Below, piece by piece: positions 12,182 through 22,878 of a stretch of DNA of 64,000 nucleotides. Location of the stretch: the NCBI GenBank assembly GCA_023375675.1, contig JALQBC010000001.1, positions 1,116,001-1,180,000 of the forward strand, written 5' to 3'. Position 1 is the first letter of the stretch, and each line of letters starts with the position of its first letter. The notes under the pieces are model-generated. The model saw only the letters and a list, made by a program, of their open reading frames with translations, had not been told where the DNA came from and ran no database searches. Source of the DNA: Cytospora piceicola (taxonomy: Eukaryota; Ascomycota; Sordariomycetes; Diaporthales; Cytosporaceae). A program made the position numbers and the translations under genes.

Positions 12182-13528
12182 CTATGCAACAACACCACTC
12201 GCCTCCTTCTCCCTGCGCTCCTCATCTTTGGGCGCCGCCGTGCCCCTAACCTCGCCCAGCGTCTTCCTGATTGATTCCAACAAACGCGTGACCTCGGCCT
12301 CAGTTCCCACCGTGATCCTCAAGCAACCAGCACAACCGTGCTCCTTGCCTCTGAACCTCACAACAACGCCCTTTGTCTCCGCCAGGCTCTCATACACCGC
12401 CAAAGCCGTCTTGTTATCCGGCTCGCCCTCGGCGTTCAGCATCTCATACATCAAGAAGTTGCTCTCGACCCCACCGCGCAGCCTGCCCACGCCAGGGATT
12501 TTAGGCAACTCGGCGACCAGCCTATTCCTCTGCTCCACCAGCCGGGCGCGGTTCGTACGCATGGTCTGCAGGCCCTCCGAGGCCAGCACGTGGGACGCCA
12601 GGGCGCTCGTGGGCGAGGAGATGTTGTACGGCGCCTTGAGGCTGTTGAGGAGCTTCGCGACGGGGGCCGCGCAGAAGGCGGCGCCCAGCCTGATGCCGGC
12701 CATGCCGAAGGCCTTGGACAGCGTCTGCATGACGACCAGGTTGGGCCACTCGGTGACCCACTCGGCCAGCGAGGCCTCGCCCCTCTCGCTGCCGGCGAAG
12801 TCGACGTACGCCTCGTCCACCACCACGATGCCGTTCCACGTCGGGTGCTCCAGGATCCTCTGGATGTCGTCCTTGGCCAGCAGCGACCCGGTCGGGTTGC
12901 CGGGCGAGCAGCAGTAGATGATCTTGACGTGGTTCTCCGCGGACGCGTCCAGGGTCCTGAGGATGGCGGGGACGTCGAGCTGGAAGCCCGGCGCGGGCAG
13001 CAGGGGGACCCTGACGAGGCCGACGTCGTTGACGTCGGCCGAGACCGAGTACATGCCGTAGGTGGGCGGGCACACGAGGATGGTGTCGCGGCCGGGCACG
13101 CAGAAGCACCGCAGCAGGGCGTCGATGGCCTCGTCGGAGCCGACGCCCACGAAGAGGTTCTCGGGCGCCAGGGCCCTGGGGGTGTGGGCGTGCGTGGTGC
13201 GCAGGTCGCAGAGGAGCTGCTTGAGGGGGTGCTGGTGCGGGTCCGGGTACCGGTGCAGGCCTAGCAGGTCCAGCTGCGCGGCGCTGCCGCCCTGCAGCGC
13301 TGCTGCGGCCTGCTGGGTGATGGGCGGGCCGTAGGCGTTCTCGTTGGCGTCGAGCAGGATGTTGTGCCCGTCGTCTTTGTAGTCACTGAGGGTGGGCCAA
13401 TGTGAGCCGATTGGATCTCTAAGGGGGCGTGATTGCTCTCACTTGTCAACTTACTCTCTTGCGCAACGGTATGGTTGGAGCTTGAGGATGTTTGATCGAG
13501 CGCATGTCTCGAGGTTGAAGGGCGACAT
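12182..13528 (-). CDS. HIS5: Histidinol-phosphate aminotransferase
   Basis: Two exons (13528-13455 and 13385-12182) give 425 aa. This is a fold-type I PLP aminotransferase of the HisC family: N-terminal LKLQPYR and DANENAYGP motifs, a GVGSDEAIDALLRCF segment, a CSPGNPTGSLL motif, VVDEAYVDF, and the PLP-lysine region TLSKAFGMAGIRLG. It catalyses transamination of imidazole-acetol phosphate to L-histidinol phosphate, a late step of histidine biosynthesis in the cytosol. Yeast His5 has 385 aa; here the extra length is mainly a charged C-terminal tail (KDEERREKEASGVVA). The intron 13454-13386 has a GTAAGT donor and splits an aspartate codon. Third codon positions are extremely GC-rich, which opens long false frames on the other strand. 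A TGAGTCA element lies 158 bp upstream. Confidence 0.93.
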
Positions 13529-14645
13529 GTTTGGCGATGTTGACGATGTTGACGTCACCCGAGTTATTTTTCTACAAGCAATTGAGGTCTGATGTATGTC
13601 CAGATCGGCAGTCTTGAGGCCGTGTAAGCTGCTTGAGCTGTTCGAAGGCGTAATTAAGGGTGAGAGACTGTTATGAGATGAGAGTTGAGTCACTGTACCA
13701 GAGAGTGATGAGTCTTCAGTTATTAGTGCCGGCGCAGCCCGCCTTCTGGGTCCCGGTTCCGAGTCCGGAGACCCACCGACGGGATCCACTTACGGCCCGG
13801 CACATGAGACAGCGCCCGGCACACGAGGCCGACATTTCGACACCAGTGCTGTTTGACGAGGATGTGACGAGGATGTAACCTTCATCATCGGAAGCTCAAA
13901 AATAATGCTCTCAGTGGTATCGCATGACTGGTTAATATACTGCCAACCCCTCCGAGAACCTGGCACACGGCCAAGCCCCCAAAAAGATGGTGTCCAGGGA
14001 CCAGGTGGGCTGGTTTGACTGGTCAACGCCTCTTCCTCTGGTCCTGGTCAAGCACCAATATCGACCAAGAAATACCTAGGTAACCTTAGATCATGTCCAA
14101 TATCTATTTGATGACGCATTGCACTCGGACGAGACCCAGGATTCCCCAATCTTCCCCCCGTCAACTGGTATCCCGCCTCAGGAGTGCTCCTTCTTTAGGA
14201 ACTCGGACACTTCCCCCAGGTTTTATGCAGCAAACCGGATGGACTTCAATGTCATTGGTGACTACCCTCGCATTTCTTCTTCTCCACAGTGCTGGACCCG
14301 ACTGAGCTGTTGAGACAAGCAGACTACTCCGCAGATCGACCATACCTCGTCTTTGCATGTCCCTGTCCGTTCGCCTCGGATGAACAGGTTCCTAGGCCGC
14401 ATCTTTATGGCCCCTCGGTATGACCGATGAGAGAGTGGTTGACATAACTTACTATGGATATGTCTTTAAAACAAGCTCCTTGGACACCTCACTCACTCAA
14501 ACTCCATCCCACCCGTCTGCGTTATCCTCTACTGTCATAGCCACGGCGTCGTCCTTTCGAGCCATCCACAGCTCCCCTTCCTCAAGAGAAGGTGCTTCAA
14601 GGGCTGCCACCTGTTATAAAGAGGCAAAATAGAGAAAGACAAAAC
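13529..14645. promoter_or_regulatory. Divergent promoter region HIS5 / CE16 esterase
   Basis: This 1.1-kb spacer separates two divergent genes. Besides the TGAGTCA element it holds a TACCTAGGTA palindrome (about 14073-14082) and a TTATAAA sequence at 14614-14620. The latter is probably too close to the CE16 ATG (14646) to be its TATA box unless the leader is very short. Confidence 0.45.
13686..13692. promoter_or_regulatory. Gcn4/CPC1-type element TGAGTCA upstream of HIS5
   Basis: A perfect palindromic-core TGA(G/C)TCA site lies about 158 bp upstream of the HIS5 start and about 950 bp upstream of the divergent CE16 gene. This is the known binding site of the bZIP activators Gcn4, CPC1 and CpcA, which induce amino-acid biosynthesis genes. 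Its place before a histidine gene makes a functional role likely; binding itself is inferred. Confidence 0.6.
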
Positions 14646-15855
14646 ATGCGTTCAACACCTGTCCTACTCGCGAGCACGCTCTCAGCGATAGCAGAAGCAT
14701 CGTGTTCCTCGAAGCCATTCAAGAACCTTGTAACCTTTGGTGATTCCTATACGGACAACGGACGACTCGGCTACTATATCAGCAACGACGGTAACCCCCC
14801 GCCGGCCGGGACACTCCAGCAGCAGTCCAATGACACGGCATCTGGTGGATATGCCTGGGGACAGTTCGTCGAGCAGTACACGGGGGCTGCGTATTTTGAC
14901 TATGCCGTCTCGGGCGCGACCTGTTCCAACGAGATCATCTCGCGGTACCTGTCCTTCATCGACAAGCCGTTCCCCTCCGTGGTGGACGATGAGCTCCCGA
15001 GTTTCGTCGCCGACGTCCAGTTCCAGGCTTTATATTCAAACAGGACGGCGGAGAACACGGTGTATGCGCTCTGGATAGGGACGAATGACCTGGGCTATGG
15101 AGCATTTCTGTCAGACTCCCAGGCACCTGGGGTAAGTTAAACCTGCTTGCCTTCACGCATGGCTTCGTTGAAATTAAGCTTAGCCAGACAAACATTACCA
15201 CTTACATAGACTGTGTCTGGTCTGTGTTCGATATCATATATTCCACTGGCGGGCGGCGTTTCGTCCTCCTCAACAACGCACCACTGCAACTCTCGCCAGC
15301 ATATGCAGCGCAGTCCAGTGGAGGCGCCGGGGATAACCTGTTCTGGCCGAACAAGACGCTGTACAATGAGACCGAGTATGAGTACAAGATCCTGGAATAC
15401 ACGCAGCTTGCCAACCGGTTATTTGACTACGGCGTGGCCTTTGAGTTGCTGGTGAAGGCTCGATGGCCAGGGGCGACATTCGATATTTTTGATGTCAACA
15501 GCTTGTTGACAGATATCTATGAGAACCCGTCGGACTACCTGGATGCGCCGGCGAATGCCACGGGCTACTTCCGTCACTGCAACTCGACAAACACCTCGGA
15601 CTGTGTCGACCAGCCGAATGCCGTGGACACCTTCCTCTGGTATGATGAGTTGCATCCTTCGAACAAGACGGGTGAGTGACCATATGACCCCCGAAACGAG
15701 CGACAATGAAACCCCTGACAGCTTTCTTGAATGCCCTGGCTTCTTGATAGGCCGAGTCCCAGCTGACCTTGGATGCATTGATAGACACCATAATCGCTCG
15801 GGAGTTCATTGGGGTCGTTGCTGGCAACTCGTCTTATGGGACGCGTTATGGTTGA
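14646..15855 (+). CDS. Secreted SGNH/GDSL acetylesterase, carbohydrate esterase family 16
   Basis: Three exons (14646-15131, 15188-15671, 15785-15855) encode 346 aa. The N-terminus is a signal peptide (about 18 residues). The SGNH blocks are all visible: the nucleophile serine in VTFGDSYTDNG, the Asn block in WIGTNDLGYG, and the catalytic Asp/His in YDELHPSNKT. This is the layout of CE16 acetylesterases that remove acetyl groups from xylo- and other oligosaccharides outside the cell. The last exon is tiny. Its acceptor is the TAG at 15782-15784, which restores the family-typical C-terminal helix (TIIAREFIGVVAGN); the nearer CAG at 15718-15720 would instead give an early stop. Several N-glycosylation sites (NDT, NRT, NIT, NAT, NTS, NKT) fit a secreted protein. 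Confidence 0.88.
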
Positions 15856-16686
15856 GGGTTGAAACAAACATGTTGCCCATGCTAAGACGGCTACTTGTAG
15901 TATGTAAAATCGATAGTACCTAGGTACATCCCAAGTCGATCGTATAGGCTAGCAAAGTAATAGTTACAATGGAGGTTGTTCCTTTGTTCCTTCACTGGCC
16001 GAAGGAACAAAACACGAGGCTGGCCGCATGCTTCCTGCATGCTTATTATCACGACATACCTCTATGACGACCTTTTCGATGCAACCGTAAGTCTGCAATC
16101 AATTTGGCCAGACAGCGACCAATTGATACAGCGCTGGGAAAGATGCACTATCATGTGCCATGGCTGAACACAACAACCATGATACCAAGTCCGACTTTCA
16201 ATATGCCGATGGTAAGGTTTCACGACATTACACAGGGGTCAGTCAGTCAGTCTGTGATGGTCTGTGATGTGGCGTATGGTAGCGCCGCCTGGAGATACCT
16301 GGGCACCTGTAGATTTCAAAGTACTCCCCGGATACCTAGTACCACCAGAGCAAACAGGTATAAATGATAGGGTAAGTAGGTACCTACCTAGGTATATACT
16401 TGAGTTTGTAGGGGAAAAAGGAGCGACGACTAAGAAAGACGGAAAGAAGGAAAGAAGGAAAGAAGCATGTGCCGTTTTCGTTCAATAGTGCTAGCGCTGT
16501 TACTGTGCAGGCACTGTGCCGTACCACAGTATCCTGCGGTCATCCTTGTCCATATTAGACTAGCCGTATGGGGAATAGTCCAGGCCGCCCCACGCTTTTC
16601 GATGAGAGCCACCCACTTTTCCAACTGTTTTTCCCTCGGATCTTGCGCCCGCCGCGCAAAAAGTCTGATGACCGACTCAAAGCAAA

Positions 16687-16722
16687 GCACGCACGCACGT
16701 ACGCACGCACGCACGCACGCAT
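16687..16722. repeat. (ACGC)n tetranucleotide microsatellite
   Basis: About nine GCAC/ACGC units with one T substitution, in non-coding sequence. Confidence 0.9.
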
Positions 16723-17402
16723 AGCTATCCAAAGCAGCACAAGCACTCTCACGCCGTCACGCCAGCGCCAGCATCACACCGCATTAAACCGATTTCTAAT
16801 TCCATCTTGCATTTCCCAGGCACAACCGACCTGCCTGTCTTTCAACGTTCCCCGTTCCCACGACCCCACCCCTTGGATCCCTCCCCCCCCCCCTAGATTA
16901 GGTTCATCGCTGGAAGTGTGGCATTTGATCCACCCGACTTGAGACCTTCTTCCTCGGACTGCCGACGTCTCGTCTCTTTGCCTATCTTCTAGGTTGTCTT
17001 TGGCTCTTGGCTAGGCCTTGTTGGACTCCGAGACCCTGAGTCCCTGCCTGGTACCTGGCTACCTGGCTACCTGATCTACCGTCTCTACTACACTACCGTC
17101 TACCGCCGTCCTGCCTGTCTGGAATTGTTGGCTTGCGTGCTTATCGCATTCCATCCAAACCCGGTCAAACTGACCGACTGACCTGTCTGACTGTCATCAA
17201 TCAGCCAGGCCTGGCAAGCAAGCCAAAAGGAAGTCGATAGGTGTCACCTCACCTTTGGTGCCAAGCTGCCGTCTAATTCCTTTGGTCAATACCTCACCAA
17301 GGGCAAGGTCAGGAAGCGAGGAAGGAAGATCCCGAGGATCCTGTTGCAAGACGCTCTCTGCCTATCTGGCTGCCAGTCTGCTTGTCATTTGTTTGCTATC
17401 CC

Positions 17403-17496
17403 GCCTCCACACACACACCCCAGTCATCCTGGGGTTGGCGTTCAGGCACACACTCACTCGCTCTCTCACACACACACTCTCACACACACTCACACC
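17403..17496. repeat. (CA)n/(CACT)n microsatellite
   Basis: Two nearby runs of CA and CACT/CTCT units (about 17403-17420 and 17447-17496) in the presumed leader of the SSXT gene. Confidence 0.9.
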
Positions 17497-17994
17497 TTGA
17501 CGCTCGACTTGGGAGGTACTTGGCCCCTATCCTGCTCCTCTGCTGGACTGTCGCCCATTTACGTCTGCTGTTCCGAGCCTAATCTCACTCGTGAAAGAGA
17601 CATAGACTCGTCACTGGTGTGTATCTGTGGCTCAAGATTGGCTTGATTAGCAACGAGAGACAAGGGCCCTGCTTGCCGCTGTGCACCCTGTACTGCGTAC
17701 CATCGTCACCTCATTGATCCACGCCCGTCAAATCATTCGTCCCACGCGGCCCGGCACCGTTTTTTATTCACACAGGCTTGTCTTGCCGTCGAGGTTCATT
17801 GATGGTCGTACCCCCTACCCACCAAAGGTACCCCACACGATCTTGACAGCCGCAGGAGACACGTACCTGAAGCGAACTGCGCTTCCTAATCGGGCTGATC
17901 GCCTTCGCTGCTCGGCGCCTCCTTAGCTACATACTCTCCGTCCTTGCTTTGCTCCTTCTCGGGTTGCTACCGGCCGTCCCTGGAACTCTGAGCT

Positions 17995-19686
17995 ATGTAC
18001 AATCCTCCCTATGGCTTCGGCAATGCTGCAGGTCAACCTTTCAATGGCCCCACACCAGGTCAGAGCCCTCATCAGATGCAGCCTGGTCCTGGTCCGAACC
18101 AGCCTCATCAGCAGCAGATGATGTATAGCCAGCAGCACCAGTTCCCCATGGGGGCTTCGGGTGCCTTCCCTGGTGCTCACAATCCGGCTTCCATGTTGCC
18201 GGGTGGTGCTGGCCATGCAGGAATGATGCAAAATACCGCCATGCCGCAGATGGCCGCTAATGGTCAGAGTGAGTTTGTCCGTTCTCTTGTCTCTACTCAC
18301 GTCACACACCCCATCTAGTCCCCCGTCTATTTGCTTGTGCTGCTGCTCCTCCCTTATTCTGCTGCTGCCAACCCTCCCTCTCCCCTCTGCGGACTGCCCG
18401 TTCCCAACGGAGGTTGCCGGCCTCGAGATGGCCAAGAATCCTCCTCTCATTCCTGACAACGACGAAGCGGCCGTTCCGCTCATTGCACCTATAGAAGCAC
18501 AGTCTGTTGTTCGAGTGTTCACTGACCCGGATTTTGGAATATAGTGGGCTTCCAAGCGCCTTACACAAGCTCTCCTTATGGAGCTGGCGTCCCGTCTACC
18601 TCGGGTCCGCAAGGCCAGTTCAATCCCAACTATATGATGGCCAACTCGATGGGTGGATTTCCCATGAGCGCAGCAGGAATGACCCCCCAGCAGCAGATGA
18701 TGCAACGTATGCAGCAGCACGCACAACAAAATGCTGCGGGCATGGGCACTCCAACACCACCTCGTCAGTTTTCTGGCTCTCAGGGAACTCCAAATCCAGC
18801 ATTGTCTAGCCAACAAGGACATTTTGGAACCCCATCAAATCCCCAACCCACGCCGCCAAGCCAGACTCCCACGCAGGCAGCTCCACAGTCGGCAACCAGT
18901 GCCTCGACCCCCCAGACACCAACTTTTCCCTCGACCGGGCAAGGACCGACTGTGAATGGCAATTCGACCCCGTTGAGTCCGGTATCGCAAGCCAGAGGGC
19001 AAGAGAGGATCTCACTGTTGTTAGAAATAAACCAGGAACTACTTTATGAGGCTGTTCACCTGAAGCACAGCATGGACGAAGCCAAGAAGGAAAAGATGAG
19101 CTCGACGAATCCCGAGCAGCAAAAGGAGAAGTTGGAAGAGGAGGAGTCTTTTTCTCATGACTGGACTAGGTACGTTTACCTTGCGACGCTTGAGGACACC
19201 ACGGATTATATTAACCATTGGCACAGTGTATGTAGGAGATTGCAGGCAAATCTCGCATATCTGGCCTCGCTCGCAGACAGGAAGGCGCCCTCTCAGGCAG
19301 CTCCCGCTTACCTTTCGCCACCGCCCCTGAACCTGAAGCTTAAGTTGAGGCCGATTGCGCCAACCCCAGATGCCGAAAAGGTCGATGGGTCCGCAGACCG
19401 TGAAGAAAGGGAAAACATAATCAAAGAGCAGTATCAAAAGTTGCAGGCACTGTTTCCTGGTATCGATCCAAATAAAGTGCCATCACTCAGGCCGCAACAG
19501 AACCCGGGCGCCTCCAACCCTACAGCGGCGTTACAGAACGCACAGCGAGCGGCTAGCATTGGGGCATCCCAAGGTCAGATGCACGTCAGCTCGGCCCCAT
19601 CGCCAGCATCGTCAGCCCAACAGGGCACACCGCAGATGCCGACAGTCTCTGCGCCGCAGACAAGTCAGCCTATGACGTCGGCATAG
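17995..19686 (+). CDS. SSXT/SS18-family protein, probable SWI/SNF subunit (Snf11-like)
   Basis: Two exons (17995-18268 and 18545-19686) encode 471 aa. The N-terminal 165 residues are Gln/Met/Pro/Gly-rich and disordered. The SSXT-like helix pair follows: ISLLLEINQELLYEAVHLKHS, an acidic/charged spacer, then CRRLQANLAYLASLADR. That matches the SS18 pattern LLDEN...L, then QMLHTNLVYLATIAD. SS18/Snf11 proteins are subunits of SWI/SNF chromatin remodellers and bind the ATPase subunit. The C-terminus is Gln/Ser/Ala-rich. The spacer between the two helices (about 50 residues) is longer than in SS18. The intron (18269-18544, 276 nt) has a GTGAGT donor and splits a Met codon. The family call rests on short helices, so it is likely rather than certain. 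Confidence 0.75.
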
Positions 19687-21420
19687 GGATGCGTCAGTGA
19701 TTGGGACATGCATTTCATTGAACCAAATTTGATACCCGCACGTGTTAGGCGTCCCGGCGTCCTGGCGTTGATGGTTAAATTGAAGGAAGGGGAGAAAAGT
19801 CTTTGGTTTGCGTGGGCAACGGTGTGTTTCCGCCACTCAAAAAGACGGACTTGGCGGGACTTGAAGTTGGGTTTGAAACTTGGATACTTGGGCGGTCACC
19901 CCCGTTGCGTGTGCCCTTATATGTCCCGCACATGACAAAAGCGACTCAGCATGTATGAACACGGATTTTCCTGGGTGTATAAATAATACTAGACGATGGA
20001 ATGATGAGTGGAATGAAGAAATTCTCGCTGCCCACATAGCCACAATTGTCAATGAGTGATATGTCTGGAATGGGTCGAATTTCGCGTGGTTGTTCGTCAA
20101 CCCCGTCACTGGAGCGTGGGGCTTTGAGCTCTCTCGGCTTGGTCGAGCGACACCAAATTGAACCTGACACTGCCTCGGTTATCGGTCCACACGAATCACA
20201 CATGGGCTGGAGGTGGATTGGAGGTGGTGATGTTGATCCGAAACACACGGAAAGTGTGAGGTCAAGATGGTTTGTACCAGACGTGGCCGGGCAGGTCAGG
20301 TCAGGTCGGTCACGGGTTGTCCACTCATCTCGGCAGATCAGCTCTTGGCCAAACCCTGAGAAGTAGTAGCCTTTCTTCTGCACGCTCGGAAGCTTCCATC
20401 TGAAGAAAGACGAGCGGCCGGTACTTTCAAGCGCTGGGTACGGGAAGGCCGTATGGCCGTGAACAACCGAGAGGAGTGCAAACGAGTGGGCAATGAGTGG
20501 GCAACGGGGTGGTTGCTAAAAATTGACGATGGGGTACGGGAAAACAGGGTTCAAGCATCTCGCGTCCCAGATGTGCCCAGGTGTGGGGGAGAGGTGTTGC
20601 AATTTTGGATCGCCTGTGAGATCGGTCATTGTACGAGATGGATACGTGGCGACGAGACTGAAAAGGGTTTGACCTCGACCTTCTTCAAGATGGGTGTCGG
20701 GCATCGACGTTGGATAACCTCGTATGTATGTAAGAATAACTGGCTTGTAGATTGCGAAGAACATTCTGGGGAGATGATTCCCCATACCCACAGACATCAA
20801 GTGTAGTGTACGGATGCAGGTGCCTCGGTATATTATATACCTAGGTAGATATGTATCTAGGTACCTAGGTACATACACGGGCATTTGTTTTAGTTTCCGT
20901 CTTGCATTGATGATGAAAGGTGTTTTGGGTCAGCGTACCAGGTAGAGTACTCATGAGGTACTATTAACACATACCTAGGCTAGAGGTACCTACCTAGGTA
21001 GGTAATCATCAACGGAGTGATGACGGGCACTCCTCCAAAAAGAAAACAAGAAAAAGGGGCCGGTTGGAGAAGCCGAAAGCCTCAAGAGCTCCAGGGTTCA
21101 TTCATGTTGTCAGGTCCAAGCTGTAACAGGCCACTAGCCCTCTTGACAATAGCGAGGCAGTTGGCGGCTACGGGTGTGTAGCCCAGACTGTCGGAACTTG
21201 AGTACCAACGGATTGGAGTGGGAACAGGGATCCAAGGGCGGGACCGCAACAAGTAGCGTCAGAGTGTGCGGACTGTTAGGCCTTCTCAGGGGAGGCCAAG
21301 CCGGGGGGGAGGGGGAAAGGCTGACAAAAAGAGCCGTCTAGCCCTGGGGTTGGTTCCCCAGTGTTCCCAGTGTTCCAATTGTTCCTGGCAGTAGCTTTTC
21401 GTAGCTTAATTTACAGCACA

Positions 21421-21458
21421 TATACATACATACATACATACATACATACATACATACA
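21421..21458. repeat. (CATA)n microsatellite
   Basis: About nine uninterrupted CATA units in intergenic sequence. Confidence 0.95.
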
Positions 21459-21741
21459 CCTGCAGCCAGTGGCGTTGTGGGAAAAAGGAGGTGTCCATGC
21501 AAGGCAGATCAGCTGCATCGGCCAATAACGGGCAGTTTTGAGGGCGATTCGGGGGCGATTCGGGGCGATTCGAGAGGGGCTGGACGCGTCGGGGGGGAGA
21601 AGTGCTGTATGTACCTAGGTAGTGTACTGACTGTGATCCACGGATGCATTGACGTTGTTTACGCGACTATTGACCAACTACCTAGTCCACCTACCCAGGT
21701 AGCCTGTGGGCACCCACTGCCACTCTTTGACTGTCATTTGA

Positions 21742-21795
21742 CGCGAGAGAGAAAAAGAGAGAGAGAAAGAAAGAAAGAGAAAGACAAGAAAGAGG
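21742..21795. repeat. (GA)n/(GAAA)n purine run
   Basis: A purine-only strand of GAGA and GAAA units upstream of the TBC gene. Confidence 0.85.
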
Positions 21796-22205
21796 ATAGC
21801 ATATGCATTTCAAGAGACCGTTCATCACCGCGTCTCGACTTCATTCTTTGGTTCCGTCTCTGCATCTCATCATTCGTCCATTTTGTGTTCCTATTGTTTG
21901 TATCCACACACACACTCTCTCTGTTTGACTACTGGGCATCTCGATCCCAAGCTCAGTCGCTCTGTTGTTTCTCTCCTGTAGGCCAGGCTTTTCTTCCTGT
22001 TTCGTCTCAGCGCCGAGTCTACAGCAGTGCAAGTGGGCCGATTGATTGCTCGTGGATTAAACTCCCCTCCGCAGCTGTTTCAAGTCTTTCGTTACCAGTC
22101 CACCGAGTGAAACAACAACTTTTTCTGCTGGCCAACTGGATTAGCCACTCATCCGGAAACCCGAAACCAAATACTGTGTGTGTTGGTTCTTCATCATCTG
22201 GCACA

Positions 22206-22238
22206 TATACACACACACGCACACACACACACACATAC
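22206..22238. repeat. (CA)n microsatellite
   Basis: An imperfect CA run in the presumed 5' leader of the TBC gene. Confidence 0.9.
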
Positions 22239-22878
22239 ATAGTCACTCACTTGGCGGCGATCGCTTCATCCAAGCAACAACAACTCTGACATCCATCTAT
22301 TTCCCTGATAGGGCGGACCTCCTGTGGACAGGACCCAGGACTTGACGCCTCTCGACTCGCTTGACTCCAGACCCTGGACGTTCCTGACGAGGGAAGGAGC
22401 AGAAAAGAAGGCACCAAACATTCATCGTTGCACTCCACACCGACCTCTGGTAGGCCTGGTAGACCTGGCAGCTCCGACGGACCGACCAGCGCTTCTGGAG
22501 ATATTTACCCATATCGTCCCATATTGTCCTACCCTTGTACAGACTGCCAGCACCACACACACCTGCAGTCGCTACTCACCCACGTCAGTGCATTGACGAC
22601 AAATTCCATCCCCCCCTGAACCTTCTCCTAAGAATTACAAACAAATCAAAACTTCCCGGCCCAAGTACTTGAAGCCTGCTGCGGCTGTCAAGGTATCTAT
22701 CTATCAATTAAACCATATCTGCTTGTTGTGTCAAGCCTCATTGTTTGGACTTGGGGGCCCTGTCGATCCGACTACGATTTGCATTCCAGTCACCTACAGC
22801 CGAAACAAGACCTCGATCGTTCATTCCGACTATATTCTGCCCCGGTGCTGAGGTCGGCAGCCCATCCTTCCACTCCCA

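Larger units (their letters stand above)
15856..17994. other. Gene-free 2.1 kb with microsatellites; likely leader of the SSXT gene
   Basis: This contains CCTAGG palindromes (15918-15927, 16379-16395), GAAGGAAA-type runs (16440-16465), an (ACGC)n run and two (CA/CT)n runs, and long CT-rich sequence from 16850 to 17990. I find no spliceable coding frame. The distal kilobase looks like promoter plus a long 5' leader. Confidence 0.5.
19687..22878. other. Gene-free 3.2 kb with many simple repeats; distal half likely leader of the TBC gene
   Basis: This spacer holds dense TACCTAGGTA/TAGGTACC palindromes (20835-20876, 20972-21003, 21607-21620, 21675-21702), a (CATA)n run, a purine (GA)n run and a (CA)n run. 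The stretch 21830-22870 is CT-rich and leader-like. Short frames occur on both strands but none shows a domain or in-phase splicing. Confidence 0.5.

Noticed and set aside
12338..13264. 308-codon plus-strand frame over HIS5
   Set aside because: Antisense shadow of an unambiguous histidinol-phosphate aminotransferase.
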